Source of the DNA: an uncultured Bacteroidia bacterium
GTDB taxonomy: Bacteria > Bacteroidota > Bacteroidia > Bacteroidales > UBA932
Length of the DNA: 52,168 nucleotides
Direction: 5' to 3'
NCBI GenBank assembly: GCA_902773925.1
Contig: CACYGI010000008.1
Coordinates: forward strand, 1-52,168
Shown here: positions 1 to 8,743 of the stretch, piece after piece
Numbering within the stretch: position 1 is the stretch's first letter
How the letters are laid out: each line of letters begins with the position of its first letter
Program-made: the position numbers and the translations under genes
Notes under the pieces: model-generated
The model's database searches: none
The model's input: the letters and a program-made list of their open reading frames with translations, nothing else
What the model was told of the DNA's origin: nothing

Positions 1-80
1 TCTCGCGCTGCCCCTCGACTTGCATGTGTTAAGCCTGCCGCTAGCGTTCATCCTGAGCCAGGATCAAACTCTTCATTGTA
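1..80 (-). rRNA. 16S ribosomal RNA, 5' end (partial)
   Basis: The reverse complement contains the universal bacterial 16S start (AGAGTTTGATCCTGGCTCAG) followed by the helix-6 region in a form typical of Bacteroidales. The mature 5' end lies near position 79-80 and the gene runs off the left edge, so an rRNA operon transcribed leftward begins here. It is the best taxonomic marker in the window, but only about 80 bases are visible. Confidence 0.95.
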
Positions 81-235
81 TATTTCTATATCTTTAGCTT
101 GACCCCGAATCTCTCTATTAACTCTAAAAGAATTACGCTTCGCTCTGATTTTAATCGTGTTAAAATCGGTACTTGCTTGTACTTGTTTTTTCCATCATTT
201 CAATCATCTCTCCCGCTCCTTCCGAAACGGGACTG

Positions 236-266
236 CAAAGGTACACACTTTTTCTTTTCTTCCAAA
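236..266 (-). promoter_or_regulatory. rRNA operon promoter (Bacteroidota type)
   Basis: On the minus strand a TTTG -33 box (263-266) and a TACCTTTG -7 box (236-243) are separated by 19 nt, matching the Bacteroidota consensus TTTG/N17-23/TAnnTTTG. Transcription should start near 229-231, giving a leader of about 150 nt before the 16S gene. The 1-363 stretch otherwise holds only this leader and an AT-rich upstream region. Confidence 0.75.
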
Positions 267-296
267 TTTTTTTCGAAAAACTTTCATTAAATTTTT

Positions 297-341
297 GGAG
301 CCGTCCTGAATCGGCCTCAAAAAGACCATCGGGGCGGCTCC
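297..341. repeat. Inverted repeat between the alpha-2-macroglobulin gene and the rRNA promoter
   Basis: Arms GGAGCCG (297-303) and CGGCTCC (335-341) can form a stem with a 31-nt loop. It lies just past the stop codon of the upstream gene, which is transcribed toward the rRNA operon, so it may separate the two transcription units. It is not followed by a T-run on either strand, so it is not a classical intrinsic terminator. Confidence 0.4.
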
Positions 342-363
342 AAGTCATATTCTGGATGGTATC

Positions 364-3300
364 CTACTCCACTTTCACCCAGCAGCCTTCGGTATTGGCA
401 CTCACGCTCTGGTCATACATCGCCTCGCAGGTGCAGGCCGGCAGGTAGAAGCGGCCTGCATAGGTGGCGGTAGCCTTGACCAGGAAGGCGCCTTCCTGTC
501 CGTGAGCCAGATTGAAATATGTATGGACACAGTCATCGCGGAAATCCTGATAGAGTTCATCATCCCTCATCGTGCGGTCGAACTCCCAGCCCGAGGGCAT
601 CGGAAGCGTGCAGGCGAGATTGGTATAGTCGCGCGTAGCACTCGTATTGGCGACACTTACGACCACCCAGAAGTCAGTCCCCTGCTCTATCTTCGAAGGA
701 TCGATCGGCGTACTGTCCGAGAGCAGATATGATGTCTTGAGCACAAGTCCGCTCGAATGAGCCTCTTCCTTGCCCACGACGGGCTTTCCGCGAGAGGAGA
801 TGACCACATATACGGGAGCTTCCGTTGCATTTTCAAACTCTAAACCGATCTGCGCGGAGGAAGGCACGAACTCGTGGACGGCTACGGGCGAGCTGCCGCG
901 AAGCGGGAATTCCACGCCGCCGGCCTTGACACGAAGGTCCATCTTGCCCGAAGCGTTGGCACTGGCATACTGCGTGACCGCATTGAGAGCCCAGGCCGTA
1001 GTCTGGGTCGACATATAATGATCGCGGTCGGAAAGGAGTTCCGAAAGCGACTTGACGCAACGGAACGCCTCGGCCTTCTCGTCCAGGGCGCTGTAGGTCA
1101 TCGATGCTATGGCGAGGATGCGCTCCCTGCTATCATAGGTATAAGAGAAGGTATCTATCTTTTCTTCGCCGGAAGGAACCGATGCCACGATCGAACGGGC
1201 GACCGGCTTCTTGCCGTCGAGGACATAAGCCGCAGCAAGGAACCAGTACGCCTCGGCGGGAGCGCCACTGAGCTCCTCACGCAGGCGGTTCATCGCGCTG
1301 CGGGGCGCTTCGGAAGCAAGCGCCAGCACATAGCAGGCATACGCACGGGCAAGGCTTGCAAAGCTGTGACCGGAAGCGACCTGCTTGATATATTTGAGGT
1401 TGGACTTGATGATCGAGGTGGGGACTGCGTAACCCTTTGCACGGGCCTCGAGCAGGAAGTGAGTTGCATAAATCGAACCCCAGAGGGCCGCTCCGCTGTG
1501 CGATGAAGTACCCGGCCAGTAGGTCATACCGCCCGAGGAGATGGCAAATGAAGGCATCTTGTCGATCGCTGCGATGACATTGGCCTGAGTACGGGCCTTA
1601 TCCTCGACGCCCAGATCCATCAGGGCATCCAGATACAGCTGCGGGAACACGCTAGAAACTGTCTGCTCGATGCAGCCGTGAGGATATTGCATAAGGTAAG
1701 ACAGGCGACGCTCCAGATCCACCGGAGGAATGGTGGAAGCCTCTACGCGGACCGTCGTGCTGCCGGGAACACCAGCCGGTGTGAAATCAACAGATGACTT
1801 CTTGCCGCCTTCGACAAGCACGGACTTCGAATAGGTAAGGTCAGGATTGGGATTGCGTACGTCTATCTCGACCTCACTGACCGAAACATCTCCGGCCCCT
1901 TCGACCTTGACCTTAATATGGGCCACACCTTCGGCGTCCGTAGCCTTGAGGAAGAAGTTGACCACCTTCTCGTCAGCCTTATCCATATTGATCACGGCAC
2001 TCTGGCGGCCGGCTGCCAACAGCGGTCCTTCTACGGTATATTCGACATTGATGCGGCCTACGTTGTCCTTTGTAGTAAATATGGTGACCGGCATTGTTAT
2101 CTCCTCCTGAGTACCGATAACGCGCGGCAGGGTGGCCAGCGTCATTACCGGCTTGGTCACCGAGACATTGCGCGAGGTGGAGCCCATAGCACGGCCGTCG
2201 GTCGCGATGACCATAACCCGCAGGTTGCCGACATACTGCGGCAGCGGGACGGTGTGCTTGCCCGTGCCGCGGGCCTTGACGGTAAACGGTCCGCAGAAGA
2301 GCGATACGGGCTTGAAACGCTCGGCGCGGCTGGCGGGGGTGAGGCCTTCGAGGCCTTCGTCACCGCCGATGGCGAAAAGACGCTCCATACGTGCTCCGTA
2401 TGCGCCTATGACCAGGTCGAAGAGATCCCACGTACGGACGCCGAGAGCCTCGGTAGCGTAGAATGACGACCAGGGTTCGGGCGTCTTGAAACGGGTCAGG
2501 CTGAGCAGGCCTTCGTCCACCAGAGCCACGACGTAGCTCATCGGGCGGCCGTTTTCTTCCTTGACGGTAAATGTCACTTCACTCTCGGGGCGGACCTCGT
2601 CGGCAATGGTCACGACGGGGTGCAGGTGCGTCGAGGGATCCTCGACCTTGATGCGCTGCACTCCGAACAGGCGGATGGGGGCGTCATTTGCGGTATTGCC
2701 GTAAGGCTGTACGAGCATCACAGAAGCATATACATTGGGCGCCATATCCGCATCCAGGCGGATCGGAATCTCAGTCTGGGCGCCTGTACAGTTGACCCAG
2801 AAGCTCTTCATCACGCGGTCGCGTTTCTCGATCGAGACGAGAAGGCGCGCACCTGAGGTCGAAGGAACCTTCAGACGGGCAGTTTCGCCAACGTTGTACT
2901 GCTCCTTGTCGATGACCATATGCAGCCTGGTGGCCGATTCGCTGCCGCCGGCAGGAATCGAATTGCCGCTGGTTACCATCACGATCTTAGAAGCTGCGTG
3001 ACCGCCTTCGAGATCGGAGACGCGGATCAGGTACATCCCTGATTCCTCCTTGGAGAAATCAATCTTGAATGAACCCTTGCCGCCGGAAACAGTGGTATTG
3101 AACGTATCGAAAGGCGTCTTGTAGGAGTCGCGCGCATAGTAGGCCAGATCATCGGATGATGAATTCCACCACCAGCTCCAGCCCAGCTTATACACCTGCA
3201 CCTCGGCCTCGATGCGGCCTACGGCGGCTTTGCCACGGCTGTCGAGCGCGACGACGCTGAATGTGTGGGCGGAGCGCTGGTCGAGATACATCTCGCCCCA

Positions 3301-5688
3301 GTCATTTTCCTTCTCCGGGGCGCTCAGACCTATATATGTATCAAATGGCGACACCTTTGTGGTGAAGCGGTCGATGCTGAAATCGCCGGTCTTCTCGAAA
3401 ACGCGAGTCGTAAAGGTACCGTTAAGGAAGCCCGGAGCAAGGGCGGCCTCGCCCAGCTTGGCCGTAAAGTGAATACGGCCGGAAGCGTCGGTCGTGCCCT
3501 TGTAAACCTTGCGTTCTTCGGCATAGAATGAACGCGTAACGTCCTCGAAAGTATAATTGTCATAGCCCTTGAACGTAGTGCGGGCCTTGCTCAGGGCCAC
3601 CTCGACGCGGGTCTCCAGATCCTTGGCAGGATTGCCGACAAGCCATTTGGCGCTGATATCGCCTCGGACAGATGCCATCGGCACTGCAGGATCGTCGTTC
3701 AGATCGAGGTTGATGATGATATTGTTGGGCTTGACGGTCTCTATCTTGACCGCTTTGGACCAGCTTTGGGCGCCGAGCGTAACGACGGCCTCCCAGTTGC
3801 CAGTAGGATCGTCCGGGGAAGTCTTGAAATCAAATGCGTACATCCCGTCGTGGCCGTCCGTGCTGACCAGCTTCTGCATCACCTGGCCCTGAGGGTTCTT
3901 GAGGACTGCAGTCACAGGATGGTTGGAAGGCAGAGACCCCTTATCCGTCATAGAAATAAATGTCAGGTGCACTTCGTCGCCGGGGCGCCATACTCCGCGC
4001 TCGCCGAAGACGTAGCCCTTGGTACCGCCGGACACCGCATCACCCGAGACATCGAAATTACTGAGTGAAATGTTGTAGCCGCTGTTGAGTCCGAGATAGC
4101 TCTTGTCGTGTCCGTGAGTCACGATGACGGCCTGCGGCTCATCGTCCAGATTGCACGAGAAACGGCCGTCAGAATCCGTGCTGCCAGAGGCCAGGGGCTG
4201 GTTGACATCGTTATAGACAGTGACCTTTGCGCCCGAAACGGCGGTGCCACTGGTGATGTCGGTGACAAAAACGGTGCAGGGACCTGCGCCGGAAGCCTTG
4301 CAGATGACATTCAGGTCGGAAACGAGAATATTGCGCACGCGCTCGTCATAATCCTCCCACGAACCGAAATAATAGTCGCTCTCCCATCGGGACTCGAGAA
4401 AATCGGTCAGCTGATCGAGGCCTCGGATCTCTATGCGGTAGATATCACCCGTACGGGTGGCGACGAGAGACCGCAGGTCGAGACCGTAGGTCGTGAGCTT
4501 GCGAAGCTGCGGAGACTCCTCGCCGCCGAGCACCAGAACGGTATCGACAACGGTACGTGCGACCCGCCCGGTGTAGCAGTCACGCTCGTTAAGACGGTTG
4601 GTCTGCAGGAACTGGAGAACGTTATTCTCATAGATACGCTTGACGCGCACCTCGACTTTGGCATAGTTGACAGCCTTAAACGAGAGCGGGATACCGGCCG
4701 AAGGCAGGACCGAACCGCCGCTTACGAAAGAGATGTACGGCTCCCCGCTGCTGGCGGCGAAGAAATGATCGTAGTCCTTTTCCAGCTTACTGCCCTTAGC
4801 GCTGAGGATGGCCTTGCTGACAGTCAGCATCTGGCCTTCCGTGCTGCGCGTTGCGGGGAATATGGAGAGGATGTTGCGGTTCACGCGGAACGTGAGCTTG
4901 CCGGCGCCGGGCATCGAAATCAGGCTCGCGAAATCCTGCGACTTTTTGAGAGCGGCGGAGAAGGTCACATCAAAGCGGTATGCCTCGTCGTCAAAATCAG
5001 AATCCACGACGGAGAAGACTTCCGTCGAAGGGATAGAGTAACCGCGGGCACGCTCGAGACTGTACTTGGGGCAGGATATCTTAACTTCCAGAACCGAAGG
5101 AACGGCGGCCGACACGATGCCGTCTATCAGCAGCTCGTGCTCCTGACCGCTTTCGGAGTGCGACCACTGGAGAGTGGGATGCCCGCCCTTGACGGAGCAG
5201 CCCTTCTCGAGATACTTCGCATCCAGCGTCTCGGACGAAGAGAAACGGACCGTCACGTTGTAATCGCCCGCCTGCTCCGCGTCAGATACCATTATCTGGC
5301 CGAAATCCACCAGCACCGTCGGGAAAAGCGTCCGCACCTCGGTCACATACCTGCCCTCTGCGCCATTGAGCGGAGCGGGAGTGACCGTCACCTTGTAGGT
5401 CTTGCCGTAGGGAAGCTTCTCCTTCGGGTAGATGCACAGGGTATTGGCATCGGTCATCTCGGCGTCGAATGCTATCTTCGGCGAGAATGATACGGCCTTT
5501 TGAGCCGCAGCCGCAACATTGGCGTGTGAAATGCCAGTTATCGGGTCCTGGAAATGTATGACCAGCGGATCGTCAGAACGCATCTCGGAAGCGATCTCAA
5601 TCCCGCTTATCTGACTGGCGGAAGTGCCGCAGGAGACCAGGAGCGGAAGGATTGCCGCTATCAAAGCAGCCGCAAGAATCTTTCTCAT
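364..5688 (-). CDS. Alpha-2-macroglobulin family lipoprotein
   Basis: A 1774-residue bacterial alpha-2-macroglobulin, predicted to trap attacking proteases at the cell envelope. The start at 5688 gives a clean lipoprotein signal (MRKILAAALIA.., lipobox LVSC); the reading frame opens 15 codons earlier without a signal sequence. The thioester motif GCIEQ is present (about residues 1338-1342, within YPHGCIEQ), so it is the thioester-forming class, followed by the terpenoid-toroid/TED region (..WPGTSSHSG..). The centre carries MG-type beta-sandwich domains (..GYVFGERGVWRPGDEV..), as in E. coli YfhM. It is divergent from pbpC; in enterobacteria yfhM and pbpC are adjacent and thought to cooperate when peptidoglycan is breached. 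Size matches the family (1500-1900). The family is clear; the physiological target is inferred. Confidence 0.93.
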   Translation of the reverse strand: MRKILAAALIAAILPLLVSCGTSASQISGIEIASEMRSDDPLVIHFQDPITGISHANVAAAAQKAVSFSPKIAFDAEMTDANTLCIYPKEKLPYGKTYKVTVTPAPLNGAEGRYVTEVRTLFPTVLVDFGQIMVSDAEQAGDYNVTVRFSSSETLDAKYLEKGCSVKGGHPTLQWSHSESGQEHELLIDGIVSAAVPSVLEVKISCPKYSLERARGYSIPSTEVFSVVDSDFDDEAYRFDVTFSAALKKSQDFASLISMPGAGKLTFRVNRNILSIFPATRSTEGQMLTVSKAILSAKGSKLEKDYDHFFAASSGEPYISFVSGGSVLPSAGIPLSFKAVNYAKVEVRVKRIYENNVLQFLQTNRLNERDCYTGRVARTVVDTVLVLGGEESPQLRKLTTYGLDLRSLVATRTGDIYRIEIRGLDQLTDFLESRWESDYYFGSWEDYDERVRNILVSDLNVICKASGAGPCTVFVTDITSGTAVSGAKVTVYNDVNQPLASGSTDSDGRFSCNLDDEPQAVIVTHGHDKSYLGLNSGYNISLSNFDVSGDAVSGGTKGYVFGERGVWRPGDEVHLTFISMTDKGSLPSNHPVTAVLKNPQGQVMQKLVSTDGHDGMYAFDFKTSPDDPTGNWEAVVTLGAQSWSKAVKIETVKPNNIIINLDLNDDPAVPMASVRGDISAKWLVGNPAKDLETRVEVALSKARTTFKGYDNYTFEDVTRSFYAEERKVYKGTTDASGRIHFTAKLGEAALAPGFLNGTFTTRVFEKTGDFSIDRFTTKVSPFDTYIGLSAPEKENDWGEMYLDQRSAHTFSVVALDSRGKAAVGRIEAEVQVYKLGWSWWWNSSSDDLAYYARDSYKTPFDTFNTTVSGGKGSFKIDFSKEESGMYLIRVSDLEGGHAASKIVMVTSGNSIPAGGSESATRLHMVIDKEQYNVGETARLKVPSTSGARLLVSIEKRDRVMKSFWVNCTGAQTEIPIRLDADMAPNVYASVMLVQPYGNTANDAPIRLFGVQRIKVEDPSTHLHPVVTIADEVRPESEVTFTVKEENGRPMSYVVALVDEGLLSLTRFKTPEPWSSFYATEALGVRTWDLFDLVIGAYGARMERLFAIGGDEGLEGLTPASRAERFKPVSLFCGPFTVKARGTGKHTVPLPQYVGNLRVMVIATDGRAMGSTSRNVSVTKPVMTLATLPRVIGTQEEITMPVTIFTTKDNVGRINVEYTVEGPLLAAGRQSAVINMDKADEKVVNFFLKATDAEGVAHIKVKVEGAGDVSVSEVEIDVRNPNPDLTYSKSVLVEGGKKSSVDFTPAGVPGSTTVRVEASTIPPVDLERRLSYLMQYPHGCIEQTVSSVFPQLYLDALMDLGVEDKARTQANVIAAIDKMPSFAISSGGMTYWPGTSSHSGAALWGSIYATHFLLEARAKGYAVPTSIIKSNLKYIKQVASGHSFASLARAYACYVLALASEAPRSAMNRLREELSGAPAEAYWFLAAAYVLDGKKPVARSIVASVPSGEEKIDTFSYTYDSRERILAIASMTYSALDEKAEAFRCVKSLSELLSDRDHYMSTQTTAWALNAVTQYASANASGKMDLRVKAGGVEFPLRGSSPVAVHEFVPSSAQIGLEFENATEAPVYVVISSRGKPVVGKEEAHSSGLVLKTSYLLSDSTPIDPSKIEQGTDFWVVVSVANTSATRDYTNLACTLPMPSGWEFDRTMRDDELYQDFRDDCVHTYFNLAHGQEGAFLVKATATYAGRFYLPACTCEAMYDQSVSANTEGCWVKVE

Positions 5689-5703
5689 TGCCTTCTTATT
5701 TTG

Positions 5704-5719
5704 TATTTTTGCAAAGTTA
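5704..5719. promoter_or_regulatory. Overlapping divergent -7 boxes (alpha-2-macroglobulin / pbpC)
   Basis: The 38-nt gap between the two divergent starts holds TATTTTTG on the plus strand (5704-5711), 15 nt before the pbpC ATG. On the minus strand TAACTTTG (5712-5719) lies 23 nt before the lipoprotein ATG. The boxes abut, so the two genes would compete for polymerase. No good -33 box was found for either. Confidence 0.5.
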
Positions 5720-5726
5720 AAAATAT

Positions 5727-8069
5727 ATGGCAAAAACCTCTCATAAAAAAACGCTCAAAATCGTGCTGGCGGTCACAATCGCCACGCTTGCGGCGATATA
5801 TGCTTTCGCCCTGCCGCGGAAGTTGTTCGACAGCCCTTTGAGCGCGGTGCTGGAGAGCAGCGACGGCCGGCTGATGGGCGCGCGCATAGCCTCCGACGGA
5901 CAGTGGCGTTTCCCGCAGATCGATTCGGTTCCCGAAAAATTTGCCATATCCGTCATAACCTTCGAAGACAAGCGGTTCCGCCATCACCCGGGGGTTGATA
6001 TTCTCGCCGTAGGGCGGGCCGTCCGGCTCAATCTGACGCAGGGACGGATCCGCAGCGGAGCAAGCACCCTTACGATGCAGACCATCCGTCTGAGCCGGGG
6101 CGAGCGACCCCGCGTGTTGAGCGAGAAGATAATCGAAGCCATTCTGGCCACGCGCCTGGAGCTTCGCTGCACGAAGGACGAGATTCTGGCTCTCTACGCG
6201 TCCAACGCTCCTTTCGGAAGCAACGTCATAGGCCTGCGGGCTGCAGCCTGGCGATATTTCGGCCGCTCGCCGGAAGATCTCTCGTGGGCCGAGAGCGCGA
6301 TGCTTGCAGTGCTGCCCAACGCCCCCGCACTGATCCATCCGGGCCGTAACCGCGAGCGACTGCTCCAAAAGCGCAACCATCTGCTGGAGAAGCTTTTCAA
6401 GGCAGGCCATATAGATGAGGAGGAATATCTCCTCGCCTGCGACGAGCCCCTGCCCGACAAGCCCTACCCGATGCCGGATATCGCATATCACTATCTTGAA
6501 ACCCTGCGGAAGGAGGGCGGCGACCGCCTCTACCGGAGCCATCTGAATTATGGCCTGCAGCTGCGTGCAGAGGAGGTCGTAAGTCGGCACTGGGAGCGAT
6601 TTGCCACAAACGGCGTGTACAATCTGGCCGCAATCGTGCTGGACGTGCACAGCGGCGAGCCGGTCATCTATATAGGCAACATCCGCAATGCCGATGGCGG
6701 CTCGGAGGCCCGTCGGGCGGCCGCCGTAGATGTGGTCAAGGCCCCCAGAAGCAGCGGCAGCACGCTCAAGCCCCTGCTTTATGCCGCGATGCTGGACGAA
6801 GGTTCGATCCTGCCAGGGATGCTCATAGCCGATACTCCGTTCCATTTCGAGGATTTCTCACCGCACAACTTCAATCACTCTTTCGACGGCGCGGTGCCTG
6901 CCTCGAGCGTCATCCAGCGCTCCCTCAACGTCCCGTCGGTCAGGATGCTGCAGCAATTCGGCATAGAGCGCTTCATAAGCATCCTGCAGGATGCGGGATT
7001 TACCACCATAACGCGGGGCGGCGAGACCTACGGCCTTTCGCTCATCCTGGGCGGAGCTGAGATTACGCTGCGCGACCTTGCCGGCGCCTACCGTCGGATG
7101 GTCCTCTGCCTGAACGCATTCCCAAAGCCCGGAGAGGACTGGACGGACGAAGAACGCGCCGTGATCAAGCGATTCCCCATTTCGGCCGGAGCGGCCTGGT
7201 GCACCCTCGAGACGCTTACGGGAGTGACGCGGCCCGAGGAGGAAGGCGACTGGCAGAGCTTCCATTCGGCTCGGCGCGTGGCCTGGAAGACCGGCACGAG
7301 CTACGGCAACCGCGATGCCTGGAGCGTGGGCGTGACGCCCGATTACGTGGTGGCCGTATGGACCGGCAACTGCGACGGTGAAGGCCGCCCGCTGATGACA
7401 GGCGTGGGCTATGCCGCACCGGTGATGTTCGACCTGTTCAACCTGCTGCCCCCTACGCGCTGGTTCGAGATGCCCGAAAATGATCTCCATCCTGTGGCGA
7501 CCTGCCCCCTGAGCGGCCATCCGCTGTCGGATGTTTGCCTGCAGGGGCATCCAGATATGAAGCCCGACACGGTCCTTGTGCCGTTTGCACCTGCAAGCCC
7601 CGTCAACTGCCCGTATCACCGCATAGTGCATCTCAATCCGGAAGGCACCTTGCAGGTCAACAGCGACTGCTGCCCGATAGATGCGATCCGCAACGTGTCG
7701 TGGTTCGTACTTCCGCCGGCGCAGGAATGGTACTATATGCGCTCGCACAGCGATTACAGGCGGCTTCCCCCGCTCCACCCTACGCTACGGGGCGCAGCCG
7801 GGAGCGGATTGATAGAGATCATCTATCCGCAGGCCGGGATGATAGTGGCATCGCCCGTCGATCTGGATTCGCGAAGCCGCGGAGTCATATTCAGCGCGGC
7901 GCATTCGGACCCGTCGGCCGTCATATACTGGAATATGGATGACACATTCCTTGGAACGACCTCAAACGGCGAACATAAGATCAAGGTCGTCCCGTCGAAG
8001 GGGACGCATCACCTGGTGATTACGGATGTCAACGGCAACACCGCCTCGGTCCGTTTCGAAGGGCGGTAA
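5727..8069 (+). CDS. pbpC: Penicillin-binding protein 1C (bifunctional glycosyltransferase/transpeptidase)
   Basis: A 780-residue class A PBP that polymerises lipid II and cross-links peptidoglycan at the outer face of the inner membrane. An N-terminal membrane anchor (about 10-30) is followed by the GT51 glycosyltransferase domain with catalytic Glu80 in TFEDKRF and the GASTLTMQ motif. The transpeptidase domain has Ser345-x-x-Lys348 (STLK) and KTGT at about 521-524. The C-terminal 150 residues (..IIYPQAGMIVASP..) match the PBP1C-type beta-sandwich tail (BiPBP_C). Length is normal for PbpC. The ATG at 5727 is 15 nt after a -7 box. It pairs with the divergent alpha-2-macroglobulin gene, which supports the PbpC rather than PBP1A/1B assignment. 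Confidence 0.95.
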   Translation: MAKTSHKKTLKIVLAVTIATLAAIYAFALPRKLFDSPLSAVLESSDGRLMGARIASDGQWRFPQIDSVPEKFAISVITFEDKRFRHHPGVDILAVGRAVRLNLTQGRIRSGASTLTMQTIRLSRGERPRVLSEKIIEAILATRLELRCTKDEILALYASNAPFGSNVIGLRAAAWRYFGRSPEDLSWAESAMLAVLPNAPALIHPGRNRERLLQKRNHLLEKLFKAGHIDEEEYLLACDEPLPDKPYPMPDIAYHYLETLRKEGGDRLYRSHLNYGLQLRAEEVVSRHWERFATNGVYNLAAIVLDVHSGEPVIYIGNIRNADGGSEARRAAAVDVVKAPRSSGSTLKPLLYAAMLDEGSILPGMLIADTPFHFEDFSPHNFNHSFDGAVPASSVIQRSLNVPSVRMLQQFGIERFISILQDAGFTTITRGGETYGLSLILGGAEITLRDLAGAYRRMVLCLNAFPKPGEDWTDEERAVIKRFPISAGAAWCTLETLTGVTRPEEEGDWQSFHSARRVAWKTGTSYGNRDAWSVGVTPDYVVAVWTGNCDGEGRPLMTGVGYAAPVMFDLFNLLPPTRWFEMPENDLHPVATCPLSGHPLSDVCLQGHPDMKPDTVLVPFAPASPVNCPYHRIVHLNPEGTLQVNSDCCPIDAIRNVSWFVLPPAQEWYYMRSHSDYRRLPPLHPTLRGAAGSGLIEIIYPQAGMIVASPVDLDSRSRGVIFSAAHSDPSAVIYWNMDDTFLGTTSNGEHKIKVVPSKGTHHLVITDVNGNTASVRFEGR

Positions 8070-8095
8070 GGGCTCCGCCGGCCTGGCCCCGCACT

Positions 8096-8665
8096 CTACC
8101 GGCAGACAGTATAGACCAGAGCGCCGTCTTCGGCCGTGTATGTCTCGAATCGGGCTGAGACTGCCTCGGGAGTGAGAAGAAGGCCCGGAAGATTGTCGGT
8201 GAGACCTTCGCCGGTGTATTTGAGAAACGCTTCCTTGCGCGTCCAGAGCGTGAAAAAAGCAAGCTGCGGATTGCCTGAACGCAGGATAGCCTCGACCTCG
8301 TTTTCATTGCAGCAATATCTGCAAACATCCATATCCACCTTCGCCTCGACCCGCTCGATATCGCAGCCCACAGGCGCATCTGAGACCACGCAGAGAGCGG
8401 CGCCGCGGCAATGGCTCAGGTTGAAATGGATATTGGGATAGTCGCGCAGAAACGGTTTGCCGTGCGGCCCGAAATCAAATTCAGGCCGGACCGTTATGCC
8501 ATATTCGCGCTCCAGGGCATTTTGCAGCAGCATATAGACCGAGAGAGAAAGACGACGGTCGTCATCTTTCACATAACGGAGTGCAACTTCGCCTCGCCAA
8601 TCGCCAACCTGCTCAAGCGCAGCGATTAAATCCATCCCCTCAACGCACGTATCCAGATAAATCAT
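8096..8665 (-). CDS. 4'-phosphopantetheinyl transferase, Sfp type
   Basis: A 189-residue enzyme that moves phosphopantetheine from CoA to the conserved Ser of carrier domains, activating them. Sfp-family motifs are in order: GKPFL, FNLSHC, the Mg-binding VGCDIERV, and FTLWTRKEAFLKYTGEGL (WxxKEA). The length is short for Sfp (about 220) but normal for the Bacteroidota AcpT/Sfp group. It is divergent from the NRPS at 8740 and is presumably the enzyme that primes its two T domains; it could also serve the ACP at 22946. The start codon lies only 4 nt beyond a perfect -7 box, so the mRNA may be leaderless. Family is certain; the NRPS as partner is inferred from position. Confidence 0.92.
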   Translation of the reverse strand: MIYLDTCVEGMDLIAALEQVGDWRGEVALRYVKDDDRRLSLSVYMLLQNALEREYGITVRPEFDFGPHGKPFLRDYPNIHFNLSHCRGAALCVVSDAPVGCDIERVEAKVDMDVCRYCCNENEVEAILRSGNPQLAFFTLWTRKEAFLKYTGEGLTDNLPGLLLTPEAVSARFETYTAEDGALVYTVCR

Positions 8666-8669
8666 ACGG

Positions 8670-8677
8670 CAAATTTA
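8670..8677 (-). promoter_or_regulatory. -7 box of the phosphopantetheinyl transferase gene
   Basis: TAAATTTG on the minus strand, a perfect TAnnTTTG match, 4 nt from the ATG at 8665. Transcription should start at or next to the start codon. No convincing -33 box was seen. Confidence 0.5.
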
Positions 8678-8707
8678 GGAAAAACATCATATAACGCATT
8701 TATTTCC

Positions 8708-8743
8708 TATATTTACATTTTACAAGGAGCTATGAGTATATGA
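8708..8743 (+). promoter_or_regulatory. NRPS promoter/translation start region with a 3-codon upstream ORF
   Basis: TATATTTA (8708-8715) matches TAnnTTTG at 7 of 8 positions. AAGGAG (8724-8729), one of the few clear Shine-Dalgarno sequences in the window, is 10 nt before the NRPS ATG at 8740. Another ATG at 8732 opens a 3-codon ORF (Met-Ser-Ile) whose TGA (8741-8743) overlaps the NRPS ATG. It is too close to the Shine-Dalgarno to be the real start. Confidence 0.4.

Noticed and set aside
4108..5490. 460-codon plus-strand reading frame antisense to the alpha-2-macroglobulin gene
   Set aside because: It is a codon-bias shadow; no domain or signal is visible, and the minus-strand gene has clear family motifs throughout.
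5685..6845. 386-codon minus-strand frame opposite pbpC, ending at the divergent promoter
   Set aside because: No motifs; pbpC is clear on the other strand.
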